Shown: piece after piece, positions 17,071-27,373 of the stretch
Layout: every line of letters begins with the position of its first letter
Position numbering within the stretch: position 1 is the first letter of the stretch
DNA from: Sulfitobacter sp. 20_GPM-1509m
Lineage (GTDB): Bacteria; Pseudomonadota; Alphaproteobacteria; Rhodobacterales; Rhodobacteraceae
Direction of reading: 5' to 3'
Assembly (NCBI RefSeq): GCF_000620505.1
Contig: NZ_JIBC01000012.1
Span: forward strand, 1 to 64,000
Length of the DNA stretch: 64,000 nt
Notes under the pieces: generated by a model
What the model saw: the letters and a program-made list of their open reading frames with translations, nothing else
What the model was told of the DNA's origin: nothing
Database searches by the model: none
Position numbers and translations under genes: made by a program

Positions 17071-17853
17071 CTGGAACCCCCGCGCGATGTGGTTGCGCAC
17101 GAACCAGATCAGCGCCACCCCCGGCACCAGTGACAGCACCATCATCGCCATCACAAGCCCGATGTCGGTCTGGAAGGTGAACAGCGCGTCGATTGCCATG
17201 GTGATCGGCTTGCCCCCAGTCGACGTCAGGATGCGGGCAAAGACGACCTCGACCCACGAAAAGATGAAACAGAAAAAACAGGCCACGCCGACCCCGGGCG
17301 CGATCACCGGCAGCAGGTGGCCAACAAAGAACCGTGGCAGCGAATGCCCGTCCAGAAAGGCGGTTTCGTCAAATTCGCGCGGCACGGCAGAGATGAAGCT
17401 CTCTAATATCCAGATGGCGATGGGGATGTTGAACAGGCAATGCACCAGCGCGATGCCAAAGGGGGAATTCAGCAGCCCCAGCCGCGCGAACAGCAAAAAG
17501 ATCGGCAGCGACAGCACCACCGGCGGCGTGATGCGAAAGGCCAGCAGCAACAGGAACACATGCCGGTCTCCGACAAAGCGGTAGCGTGACAGCGCATAAG
17601 CGGCAGGCAGCGCCACGGCCAGGGTCAGCACCACGTTGGCGGTCACATAGGTCAGCGAGTTGCCCAAGGATGCGACCAGCGCGGGGCTGGCAAAGATATT
17701 ACGGTAGTTCACCAGTGACCAGTCACCCACAGCTACCCCCGGATGCGGCAGGGTCACGGTCAGGCTGAGCACAATCGCCTGCACCAGCGGCCCGATGATG
17801 AACACCGCCAGCGCCAGAAAGGCCAGCGCCCGCAGGAGGCCCCGCAGGGTCAT
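17059..17853 (-). CDS. GlpQ-like ABC sugar/polyol permease (second copy)
   Basis: 264-aa inner-membrane permease of the MalG class with about six transmembrane helices and the EAA loop that contacts the ATPase (PREFDETAFLDGHSLPRFF). It is clearly a paralogue of GlpQ in this window: long segments align, for example LAVALPAAYALSRYRFVGD with LTVALPAAYAFSRYSFMGD, FFCFIFSWVE with FFCFMFSWVE, and FVRNHIARGF with FVRNYIAKGF. The start overlaps the preceding permease stop (ATGA). It is the last gene of the glp cluster; no ATPase or binding protein is paired with it locally, so it may use GlpS/GlpT. Confidence 0.85.
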   Translation of the reverse strand: MTLRGLLRALAFLALAVFIIGPLVQAIVLSLTVTLPHPGVAVGDWSLVNYRNIFASPALVASLGNSLTYVTANVVLTLAVALPAAYALSRYRFVGDRHVFLLLLAFRITPPVVLSLPIFLLFARLGLLNSPFGIALVHCLFNIPIAIWILESFISAVPREFDETAFLDGHSLPRFFVGHLLPVIAPGVGVACFFCFIFSWVEVVFARILTSTGGKPITMAIDALFTFQTDIGLVMAMMVLSLVPGVALIWFVRNHIARGFQLRA

Positions 17854-18707
17854 TGCGTTTCACGCTGCATGGCAACACGGAACAGCCAGGCCACGCTGAG
17901 CACCAGCAGGAAATACAGCACCGACCGCGCGGCGGCGGGGCCGTAGTTGAAGGCGTTGATTTCCTCGCCCAGCTCCAGCGACAGGAACGCGGTAGCCCCC
18001 ATCGGTCCGCCTGCGTTGATGCCAAAGGCCTCGACATAGATCATCAGGCTGTCGATCACCCGCAACAAAAGCGCCATCAGCAGAACGGGCCGGATCTTGG
18101 GCAGCTGGATGTGCCAGAACACCTGAGCGCGCGAGGCGCCGTCGATGCGGGCGGCCTGGTAATAGGACGGCGGGATCGCGGACAGGCCGGAATAGGCCAG
18201 GATCACCACCAGCCCGATCCAGTGCCATGTGTCCACCGTGACCAGCAGCGCATAGGTGTGAACGGCGTTGAACTTATAGTCGAAATCGAACCCGATGGCG
18301 TCGAACATCTGCGCCACGGTCCCGTAGGTCGGGTGCAGCAGGTTCAGCCAGATCATCGGGATCAGGTTCCACGGCACCACCATCGGGATCGCCACCAGCA
18401 TCAGCACCAGACTGCCCGCCAGCCGACCGCGCGGGATCATCAGGGCGATGGCAATGCCCAGCGGGAACTGCACCAGAACCACCAGCGTCGAGAACAACAG
18501 GCTGCGCCCGAGGGCAGCGTAGAGGTCCGGCGTGCCGACCAGTTCGGCAAACCATTCGGTGCTTACCCAGAACCGGCTTTGCAGGGTGAAGATATCGAAG
18601 AACGCATAGTTGAACACCGCGATCAGCGGCACCAACCCGACGATCCCCAGCACCGACATCGCGGGCAACATCAGCAGCCACGCGCGGTTGTCGGGGCGTT
18701 GGGTCAC
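17850..18707 (-). CDS. GlpP-like ABC sugar/polyol permease (second copy)
   Basis: About 285 aa from a GTG at 18707 that overlaps the upstream stop codon as GTGA; the frame stays open much further upstream but that part is the dehydrogenase gene in another frame. MalF-class permease with six predicted helices and an EAA loop (SYYQAARIDGASRAQVFWHI). It is a paralogue of GlpP: VDTWHWIGLVVILAYSGL aligns with MDVWHWTSLVALLAFAGL, and RVIDSLMIYVEAFG with RFMDSFMIYTEPFV. Together with the following GlpQ-like protein it would form a heterodimeric membrane channel. The substrate is unknown; a C3 polyol or glycerol-related compound is a reasonable inference from context. Confidence 0.85.
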   Translation of the reverse strand: MTQRPDNRAWLLMLPAMSVLGIVGLVPLIAVFNYAFFDIFTLQSRFWVSTEWFAELVGTPDLYAALGRSLLFSTLVVLVQFPLGIAIALMIPRGRLAGSLVLMLVAIPMVVPWNLIPMIWLNLLHPTYGTVAQMFDAIGFDFDYKFNAVHTYALLVTVDTWHWIGLVVILAYSGLSAIPPSYYQAARIDGASRAQVFWHIQLPKIRPVLLMALLLRVIDSLMIYVEAFGINAGGPMGATAFLSLELGEEINAFNYGPAAARSVLYFLLVLSVAWLFRVAMQRETQ

Positions 18708-19813
18708 AGGGCGGCCTGCAGGATCGTCACATAGTTTTCCACGGTCAGCGGAAGGGCGTTTTTCTGGCTGGAGGATGCGGCGCGGCCCTGGGCTGCCAGA
18801 TCGGGCAGCATTGCACCGGTTGCGCCATAGTCGGCCAGTCGCGGCAATCCCTGCGCGGTTATCCACGCGGCCAGCCCTGACAGCGCGTCGCCACCCTGCT
18901 CGGGGGCAAAGACATCGGCCACTTCGGCGGCGCAATCGGCGACATTGCTGGCTCCGGCGGCGGCGTTGGCGCGCATCACCGGCACCAGCAACCGTCCGCA
19001 CAGCGCCCCGTGCGGTGCGCCCAGCCGTGCGCCCAGAACCGCCGCCAGACCATGCGCCGCCCCCAGCCCGCCGTTGGCCAGCGCCATGCCACTGGCCAGT
19101 GACGCCCAGGCCATCGCGGGCCAGCCTGCCCTGTCACCCGCGACCACGTCGCGCAGGGCACGCAGGGCAGCGGGCAAGGCCTGCGCCGTCAGCGCGCGGG
19201 TAAAGGGGGTGGCGGCGACCGATGTATGCGCCTCGATCAGTTGCGTGACCGCATCCAGCCCCGCGTGCAGGGCGATGGCGCGCGGTGCTCCGGCCATCAG
19301 GTCGGGGTCCACCAGCGCGTGATCGGGAAACAGGGCGCGGCCGCGTATGCTCAGTTTGGTGCCCAGTGTCGGCACGTCCAGCACCGCGTTGCGCGTGACC
19401 TCGGCCCCCGTCCCTGCCGTCGTGGGCAGCGCGATCAGGCGCACATCGGCGCGCCGGTTCAGCAGCGCGGGATCGATGCGCGAGAAATCGTCGCTCAGCC
19501 GTGTGCCGGACCCTGCCAGCACCGCCAGCACCTTGGCCGTGTCCAGAACCGAGCCGCCGCCACAGGCGACCACGGTGCCCACCGCGATCCCCTCCAACGC
19601 GTCCAGCGCGGTGTTGATGCTGTCCACCGACGGCTCGCCCGTGCAGCGGATCACGCAGGCCACATCGCCCAGCATCTGCAACACGGGATCCGAGGCCGCC
19701 CCGCTGGCACCTTGTACAAAAACCACCGGATCCTGTACCAGATCCGGCAACCGCGCCATACTGCCCGCGCCAAAGGCAATCTGCACGGGGCAGTCGATGG
19801 CAAAGGGTGTCAT
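18704..19813 (-). CDS. iron-containing (group III) alcohol dehydrogenase
   Basis: 369 aa from the ATG at 19813, four bases after the glpK stop. NAD(P)-binding is seen in VVACGGGSVLDTAKV and LPTTAGTGAEVTRNAV. Expected metal ligands of the family are Asp, His, His, His. Here the first Asp is in GLDAVTQLIEAH and two His are in AAHGLAAVLG and GAPHGALC, but the second ligand position is Gln (DAVTQ in place of DALTH). Some group III dehydrogenases naturally have Gln here. Placed in the glycerol cluster between glpK and the second permease pair, it could oxidise an alcohol or polyol, or reduce an aldehyde, brought in by those permeases. Exact substrate unknown. Confidence 0.85.
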   Translation of the reverse strand: MTPFAIDCPVQIAFGAGSMARLPDLVQDPVVFVQGASGAASDPVLQMLGDVACVIRCTGEPSVDSINTALDALEGIAVGTVVACGGGSVLDTAKVLAVLAGSGTRLSDDFSRIDPALLNRRADVRLIALPTTAGTGAEVTRNAVLDVPTLGTKLSIRGRALFPDHALVDPDLMAGAPRAIALHAGLDAVTQLIEAHTSVAATPFTRALTAQALPAALRALRDVVAGDRAGWPAMAWASLASGMALANGGLGAAHGLAAVLGARLGAPHGALCGRLLVPVMRANAAAGASNVADCAAEVADVFAPEQGGDALSGLAAWITAQGLPRLADYGATGAMLPDLAAQGRAASSSQKNALPLTVENYVTILQAAL

Positions 19814-19817
19814 CGGA

Positions 19818-21305
19818 TCAATACCGCAGCGTGCTGTCGACGGCGCGTTTCCAGTTGGCGTATTTTGTGGCACGGGCGTCGTCGGCCATGTTCGGCGTGA
19901 ACTGCCGGTCCAGCGCCCATTGCTTGCCGAACGTCTCCTGGTCCGGCAACGCATCTGCCTGCATACCGGCCAGCCATGCCGCGCCCAGAGCGGTGGTTTC
20001 CAGAACCTTGGGCCGGTCCACCGGTGCGCCGATGATGTCCGACAGGAATTGCATCGCCCAATCGGATGCGCTCATCCCGCCATCCACGCGCAGCACGTTC
20101 TTCGCGCCCTCGTCGGTCCAGTCGGCATACATCGCCTCCAGCAGATCGCGGGTCTGGTAGCCGACACTTTCCAGCGCCGCCTTGGCCAGTTCCTCTGGGC
20201 CCGAGTTGCGCGACAGGCCAAAGATCGCGCCACGGCAATCGGGGTTCCAATAGGGCGCGCCAAGGCCGGTGAAGGCGGGCACAAGGATCACGTCCTGCGC
20301 GGGGTCGGCGTTTTCGGCCAGCGGTTGGGTCTGCGACGCCTCGCGGATGATCTTCAACCCGTCGCGCAGCCATTGGACCACGGCACCGGCCACAAAAATC
20401 GACCCTTCCAGCGCATAGGTCGGCTTGCCGTCCAGTTGATAGGCAATCGTCGTCAGCAGACGGTTGTTCGAGCGCACCGGCGTGTCGCCCGTGTTCAGCA
20501 GGGCAAAGCAGCCGGTGCCATAGGTCGATTTCATCATGCCGGGTTCAAAGCAGGCCTGCCCGATGGTCGCGGCCTGCTGGTCGCCCGCCACGCCCAGAAT
20601 GGGGATCGGCCGGCCAAAGAGGTCTGCGCGGGTGGTGCCGAAATCGGCGGCGCTGTCGCGCACATCCGGCAGCATCGACATGGGCACGCCCATCAGGTCA
20701 CAGATGGTCTGGCTCCAGCGTCCCTTGCGGATGTCATAGAGCATGGTGCGCGCGGCGTTGGTGGCGTCGGTGGCGTGCACCTCGCCGCCGGTCAGCTTCC
20801 AGATCAGATAGCAATCGACAGTGCCGAACAACAGATCGCCCGCCTGTGCGGCGTCACGTGCGCCGTCGACGTTGTCGAGAATCCACTTGACCTTGGTTGC
20901 GGAAAAATACGGGTCCAGCAGCAGGCCGGTGCGGTCGGCCACCATGTCGGCGTGGCCTGCATCACGCAGGGATTTGCAGAATTCGGCGGTGCGCCGGTCC
21001 TGCCAGACGATGGCGTTATAGACCGGCTTGCCAGTCTTCTTGTCCCACACGACGGTGGTTTCACGCTGGTTGGTGATGCCGATGGAAATGATGTCGCGGG
21101 CGTCGATGCCTGCGCGTTCGATCACGGCGCGACAGGTGCCTGCGGTGGTGCTCCACAGATCGGAAGGATCATGTTCGACCCAGCCGGATTTGGGGAAAAT
21201 CTGGCGAAACTCCTCTTGCGATGTCGCTTTGAGGTTCAGCGTTTCGTCAAACAGGATGGCACGGCTGGACGTGGTGCCTTGGTCGATCGACAGGATGTAT
21301 TTCAT
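19818..21305 (-). CDS. glpK: glycerol kinase
   Basis: Phosphorylates glycerol to sn-glycerol-3-phosphate with ATP in the cytoplasm. 495 aa from the ATG at 21305, standard length. FGGY-family signatures: [14 protein letters not shown] at the N terminus, the substrate-site region [12 protein letters not shown], and [19 protein letters not shown] near residue 410. It follows glpV after a 75-nt gap that contains a strong hairpin, which should lower glpK expression relative to the binding protein. Its product feeds GlpD, encoded at the head of the same cluster. Confidence 0.97.
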   Translation of the reverse strand: MKYILSIDQGTTSSRAILFDETLNLKATSQEEFRQIFPKSGWVEHDPSDLWSTTAGTCRAVIERAGIDARDIISIGITNQRETTVVWDKKTGKPVYNAIVWQDRRTAEFCKSLRDAGHADMVADRTGLLLDPYFSATKVKWILDNVDGARDAAQAGDLLFGTVDCYLIWKLTGGEVHATDATNAARTMLYDIRKGRWSQTICDLMGVPMSMLPDVRDSAADFGTTRADLFGRPIPILGVAGDQQAATIGQACFEPGMMKSTYGTGCFALLNTGDTPVRSNNRLLTTIAYQLDGKPTYALEGSIFVAGAVVQWLRDGLKIIREASQTQPLAENADPAQDVILVPAFTGLGAPYWNPDCRGAIFGLSRNSGPEELAKAALESVGYQTRDLLEAMYADWTDEGAKNVLRVDGGMSASDWAMQFLSDIIGAPVDRPKVLETTALGAAWLAGMQADALPDQETFGKQWALDRQFTPNMADDARATKYANWKRAVDSTLRY

Positions 21306-21330
21306 GGGGCGCACGCTCTGGATCAAAGGG

Positions 21331-21359
21331 CAAAACGGGGGGCCGTTCAAGGCCCCCCG
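21331..21359 (-). terminator. hairpin between glpV and glpK (attenuator)
   Basis: Stem CGGGGGGCC / GGCCCCCCG with a 6-nt loop; on the minus strand it is followed directly by TTTTG. It lies 31 bases upstream of the glpK start and just after the glpV stop. It is a good intrinsic terminator by structure, so it probably causes partial termination inside the operon and stabilises the upstream mRNA. Confidence 0.75.
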
Positions 21360-21380
21360 CAGTTTCATGCAAACCGGGTG

Positions 21381-23102
21381 TTATTCCCAGGACTTGATCA
21401 GCTCGTCATAAGCGACGGTTTTCGGATCTTCGTCCTCGTTCGCCAGCTTGGGATAGGGTGCACCGGGCTGTTCGAACCAGTATTCGGCGCTTTCCTCAGG
21501 GTTCAGCTTGGGACCAAGGTCGCCTTGCACACCTGCGCGTTCCAGACGCTCAAGCACTTTTTCCTGATCGGCACAGAGTGCATCCAGAGCCTGTTGCGGT
21601 GTTTTCGCACCGGACATGGCGTCGCCGATGTTCTGCCACCACAGTTGGGCCAGCTTGGGGTAATCCGGAACGTTGGTGCCGGTGGGCGACCATGCCACGC
21701 GGGCGGGCGAGCGGTAGAATTCCACCAGACCACCCAGACGCGGTGCGCGTTCGGTGAAGTGTTCGCTGTCGATGGTCGATTCACGGATAAAGGTCAGACC
21801 CACATCCGATTTCTTCACGTCCACCGTTTTGGACACCACGAACTGTGCATAGAGCCAAGCGGCCTGTGCGCGGTCCACGGGGGTCGATTCCATCAGCGTC
21901 CAGCTGCCGGCGTCCTGATAGCCGATCTTCTGGCCTTCTTTCCAATAGGCACCGTGGGGCGAAGGGGCCATGCGCCATTTGGGCGTGCCGTCTTCGTTCA
22001 TCACGGGCAGACCGGGCTTCACCGTGTCGGCGGTAAAGGCAGTGTACCAGAACATCTGTTGCGCGACGTTGCCCTGTGCGGGGATCGGGCCCGCTTCGGA
22101 GAAGGTCATACCGGCCGCGGCGGGCGGCGAGTATTTCTGCAGCCATTCGATCGCCTTGGTCACCGCATAGACGGCAGCGGGCGAGTTGGTGGCGCCGCCA
22201 CGTGTCACGCACGAGCCTGTGGGCTGCGACTGTTCGTTGACGCGAATGCCCCATTCATCGACCGGCAGGCCGTTGGGTTCACCCACGTCGCCCATGCCGG
22301 CCATCGACATCCACGCATCGGTGTAACGCCAGCCCAGGCTGGGGTCTTTCTTGCCGTAGTCCATGTTGCCATAGACTTCGCCAGTCACGTCCATGTGCGA
22401 CAGGTCGCGGCCCGTGAAGAATTCCGCGATGTCCTCATAGGCTGACCAGTTGACCGGAACACCCAGATCATAGCCATATTTCTCTTTGAAATCGGCCATG
22501 TTCTTTTCGTCGTTGAACCAGTCATAGCGGAACCAATAAAGGTTCGCGAACTGCTGGGTCGGAAGCTGGTACAGCTTGCCATCGGGGCCGGTGGTGAACG
22601 ACGTGCCGATGAAATCGTCCAGATCCAGCGTGGGCAGGGTGACGTCCTTGCCTTCGTTCGCCATCCAGTCGGTCAGGTTGCGGACCTGCTTGTAGCGCCA
22701 GTGGGTGCCGATCAGGTCGCTGTCGTTGATATAGGCGTCATAGATGTTCTCGCCCGACTGCATCTGTGTTTGCAGCTTTTCGACAACGTCGCCTTCGCCG
22801 ATCAGGTCATGGGTGACCTTGATGCCGGTGATCGCGGTGAACGCAGGCGCCAGCACCTGGCTTTCGTACTCATGCGTGGTGATGGTTTCCGAGACGACCT
22901 TGATCTCCATGCCCTCGAAGGGTTTGGCAGCGTCGACAAAGAACTGCATCTCGGCTTCCTGGTCGGCGCGCGACAGGGTCGAGAGATCGCCGATCTCGGC
23001 ATCGAGGAACGCCTTGGCGGCCTCCATGTCGGCAAAGGCCGGGCTGCCAAGCAGTCCCAGCGCAACGACCACGGCCGTTGAGGATTTCAGTGATAAATTC
23101 AT
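21381..23102 (-). CDS. glpV: glycerol ABC transporter substrate-binding protein
   Basis: Periplasmic glycerol-binding protein of about 573 aa from the ATG at 23102, which has a strong GGGAGG ribosome site. Signal peptide residues 1-24, ending in SPAFA. Features of the family: LDAEIGDLSTLSRADQEAEM just after the signal, and the body of a large extracellular solute-binding protein. Size and neighbours (glpU, glpQ, glpP, glpT, glpS) match GlpV of the rhizobial glycerol uptake system. It delivers glycerol to the GlpP/GlpQ channel. Confidence 0.93.
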   Translation of the reverse strand: MNLSLKSSTAVVVALGLLGSPAFADMEAAKAFLDAEIGDLSTLSRADQEAEMQFFVDAAKPFEGMEIKVVSETITTHEYESQVLAPAFTAITGIKVTHDLIGEGDVVEKLQTQMQSGENIYDAYINDSDLIGTHWRYKQVRNLTDWMANEGKDVTLPTLDLDDFIGTSFTTGPDGKLYQLPTQQFANLYWFRYDWFNDEKNMADFKEKYGYDLGVPVNWSAYEDIAEFFTGRDLSHMDVTGEVYGNMDYGKKDPSLGWRYTDAWMSMAGMGDVGEPNGLPVDEWGIRVNEQSQPTGSCVTRGGATNSPAAVYAVTKAIEWLQKYSPPAAAGMTFSEAGPIPAQGNVAQQMFWYTAFTADTVKPGLPVMNEDGTPKWRMAPSPHGAYWKEGQKIGYQDAGSWTLMESTPVDRAQAAWLYAQFVVSKTVDVKKSDVGLTFIRESTIDSEHFTERAPRLGGLVEFYRSPARVAWSPTGTNVPDYPKLAQLWWQNIGDAMSGAKTPQQALDALCADQEKVLERLERAGVQGDLGPKLNPEESAEYWFEQPGAPYPKLANEDEDPKTVAYDELIKSWE

Positions 23103-23172
23103 AATGTTTCCTCCCTTATGAATGTGGATATTTACGTGGTCGCAGGGCCCCACATGCCCCTGCGCCCATCAC

Positions 23173-23445
23173 TTACACCCAGCGGAACACCGCTGCGGCG
23201 TAGATCAGACAGACAATCATCGCATAGGGCTGCGCCGTCCCCACCAACCCCAGCCAGCCGAGGTTGATAAAGGCGCTGCCCAGAAGCGTGATAAACAAAC
23301 GGTCCCCGCGCGTGGTCTCCATCCCCAGAACGCCACGGCGCGGCGTTTCGGGGAATTTGATCGCCAGCACCGTGAAGGTGACCAGCAGCGACGCGATGAC
23401 CATGAAGAAGATCGCGGTCGGCCATGTCCAAGCCATCCAGTCCAT
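23173..23445 (-). CDS. glpU: DUF2160 small membrane protein of the glycerol transporter
   Basis: 90-aa membrane protein with about three hydrophobic segments (residues 10-30, 51-69, 72-88) and a short charged loop (FPETPRRGVLGMETTRGD). It matches DUF2160, found almost only within glycerol ABC transporter operons between glpQ and glpV. The protein is known as GlpU; its role in the complex is unclear. It lies 15 nt after glpQ. Between it and glpV there is a 70-nt gap with a stem (CGCAGGG / CCCTGCG). Confidence 0.9.
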   Translation of the reverse strand: MDWMAWTWPTAIFFMVIASLLVTFTVLAIKFPETPRRGVLGMETTRGDRLFITLLGSAFINLGWLGLVGTAQPYAMIVCLIYAAAVFRWV

Positions 23446-23460
23446 GTGTCGGCCCTCCCC

Positions 23461-24324
<864 letters not shown>

Positions 24325-24325
24325 C

Positions 24326-25194
<869 letters not shown>

Positions 25195-25195
<1 letters not shown>

Positions 25196-26271
25196 CAGGC
25201 GGCCTCCCCCTGTTGGCGCCAGTCGTCGACATAGACGTTGACCTGCGCAGTATCAAAAGCCACCCGGGTCATGTCCGGCGTGATCTCGGTGCCTTCGGCG
25301 GCGACGATGTTGATCTCGTTTCCGAACAGGTCGGCGCGGATGATCTTGTGACGGCCGACATCCTCGACGCGGCGCACTTTGACCGGCAGGCCGTCGCCAT
25401 CGGTCAGGGTCACGAATTCGGGGCGCACGCCCAGTTTCACGTCACCGTTCAGCGCGCCATAACGCTGCCCCAGCGCGACCTGTGCGCCGTGTACCGTGGC
25501 CTGCGTGCCCTCGACCGACGCCGGGATCAGGTTCATGCCGGGCGAGCCGATGAAATAGCCCACGAATGTATGTTCGGGCCGCTCGAACAGTTCCTGCGGT
25601 GTGCCGATCTGGACCACACGACCGTCGTGCATGACCACCACCTTGTCGGCGAAGGTCAGCGCTTCGGTCTGGTCGTGGGTCACATAGATCATCGTGTGCC
25701 CGAATTCGTGGTGCAGCGATTTCAACTGTGTGCGCAGTTCCCATTTCATATGCGGGTCGATCACGGTCAGCGGCTCGTCGAACAGCAATGCGTTCACGTC
25801 CTCGCGCACCATGCCACGGCCGAGGCTGATCTTTTGCTTGGCATCTGCTGTCAGACCACGGGCGCGTTTGTTCAGCACGTCCTCCATGCCGATCATCTGC
25901 GCGATCTTCTGCACCCGTTCAGCCACGTAAGACGCAGGTTCGCCCCGGTTGCGCAGCGGAAAGGCCAGATTGTCGTGCACGGTCATCGTGTCGTAGACGA
26001 CCGGAAACTGGAACACCTGCGCGATGTTGCGGTCGGCGGTGCTGGATTGGGTCACGTCCTTGCCGTCAAACAGGATGCGCCCCTGGCTGGGATGCAGCAG
26101 GCCTGAAATGATGTTCAGCAGCGTGGATTTCCCACAGCCCGAGGCACCCAGCAGGGCATAGGCTTCGCCGTCAGCCCAGTCGTGGTTCAATTCCTTCAGC
26201 GCAAAGTCGGCCTCGGATTTCGGGTTTGGCAGGTAGGAATGTGCCAGATTGTCGAGCGTGATCTTTGCCAT
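25195..26271 (-). CDS. glpT: glycerol ABC transporter ATPase GlpT, with degenerate signature motif
   Basis: 358-aa ABC ATPase of the carbohydrate type with a C-terminal regulatory OB-fold. Walker A GASGCGKST (residues 42-50), Walker B with catalytic Glu ALLFDEP (E166) and a normal H-loop VTHDQ (H199). The ABC signature is not LSGGQ: residues 140-144 read LTADA, in the context GLTADAKQKISLGRG. The partner GlpS has the opposite pattern. A heterodimer would therefore have one canonical and one degenerate ATP site. This is the rhizobial GlpT, unrelated to the E. coli glycerol-3-phosphate antiporter of the same name. Confidence 0.92.
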
Positions 26272-26274
26272 GTC

Positions 26275-27363
26275 TCAAGCCGCCAATGCATAAGAGGCGG
26301 GTGCAACCAGGTCGCCCGCTTCGGTGAAGATGTAGACATGCGCAGGGTCCAGATAGACCGGTTGCGCCGTCCCCGGTTTCAGGTCGTGCACGCCGTGAAC
26401 CAGCCCGACCCATGTGTCGCCGTGGTGGTTCAGGTGAACAAATGTTTCGGACCCCGTCAGCTCGGTCACGATCACGCGGGCGTCGAACTGCAACGCACCG
26501 TCCTTGTGGCGGGCAATCTCCAGATGGTTGGGCCGGAAGCCCGCCAGATAGCGCCCGTCGGCCAGATCGGCCAGCGGGCCGGTGGCCTTGGCGCTTTGCC
26601 CTTTGCCGAACATCAGCGTGCCGCCGGTCTTGCTGATGGTCATAAAGTTCATCGGCGGATCGCTGAACACCCGCGCCGTGGTCGCATCGACCGGCTGGCG
26701 ATAGACCTGCGGTGTCGGGCCGAACTGGGTCACGCGGCCCTGCCACAGGGTCGCGCAATTGCCGCCCAGCAACAGCGCCTCTTCGGGTTCGGTGGTCGCA
26801 TAGACAAAGACAGCGCCGGATTCCTCGAAGATCTTGGGGATCTCGACGCGCAATTCCTCGCGCAGTTTGTAATCGAGGTTCGCCAGCGGCTCGTCCAGCA
26901 ACACCAGCCCCGCGTTCTTGACCAGCGCCCGCGCCAGTGCGCAACGCTGTTGTTGCCCGCCGGACAGCTCCAGCGGTTTGCGGTTCAGGAACGGGCCAAG
27001 CTTCATCAGGTCGGCGGCCTGTTTCACCGCTGTGTCAATCTCGGCCCTGGACTTGCCCATCAGCCGCAGGGGCGAGGCGATGTTGTCGTAAACGGTCATC
27101 GACGGGTAGTTGATGAACTGTTGGTAGACCATCGCGACCTTGCGGTCCTGCACGCGCATTCCGGTCACGTCCTGACCTTCCCAGAACAGACGTCCCTCGG
27201 TCGGCACATCCAGCCCGGCCATCAGCCGCATCAGCGATGTTTTCCCCGACGAGGTCGGCCCCAGCAGCACGTTCATCGTGCCACGCGCGAGCGTCAGGTC
27301 GGTGGGATGAATATGCACATCGCCGTTCACCACCTTGGACACGTTTTTGAACTCAAGCGTCAT
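26275..27363 (-). CDS. glpS: glycerol ABC transporter ATPase GlpS, lacking the H-loop histidine
   Basis: 362-aa carbohydrate-type ABC ATPase from the ATG at 27363. Walker A GPTSSGKT (35-42), canonical signature LSGGQQQR (133-140), Walker B LVLLDEP with E158. Where the H-loop His should be (THD), the sequence is ATTEPEEA, so T191 replaces His (codon at 26793-26791). The C-terminal ~120 residues are an OB-fold regulatory domain. It lies 10 nt after glpD. With GlpT it energises GlpPQ; see the note there on the asymmetric ATP sites. Confidence 0.92.
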   Translation of the reverse strand: MTLEFKNVSKVVNGDVHIHPTDLTLARGTMNVLLGPTSSGKTSLMRLMAGLDVPTEGRLFWEGQDVTGMRVQDRKVAMVYQQFINYPSMTVYDNIASPLRLMGKSRAEIDTAVKQAADLMKLGPFLNRKPLELSGGQQQRCALARALVKNAGLVLLDEPLANLDYKLREELRVEIPKIFEESGAVFVYATTEPEEALLLGGNCATLWQGRVTQFGPTPQVYRQPVDATTARVFSDPPMNFMTISKTGGTLMFGKGQSAKATGPLADLADGRYLAGFRPNHLEIARHKDGALQFDARVIVTELTGSETFVHLNHHGDTWVGLVHGVHDLKPGTAQPVYLDPAHVYIFTEAGDLVAPASYALAA

Positions 27364-27373
27364 GCCGCCCCCC

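Noticed and set aside
19347-22445. Open frame of over 1000 codons on the plus strand across the dehydrogenase, glpK and glpV
   Set aside because: It crosses three well-supported minus-strand genes and shows no recognisable domain, only GC-rich composition.
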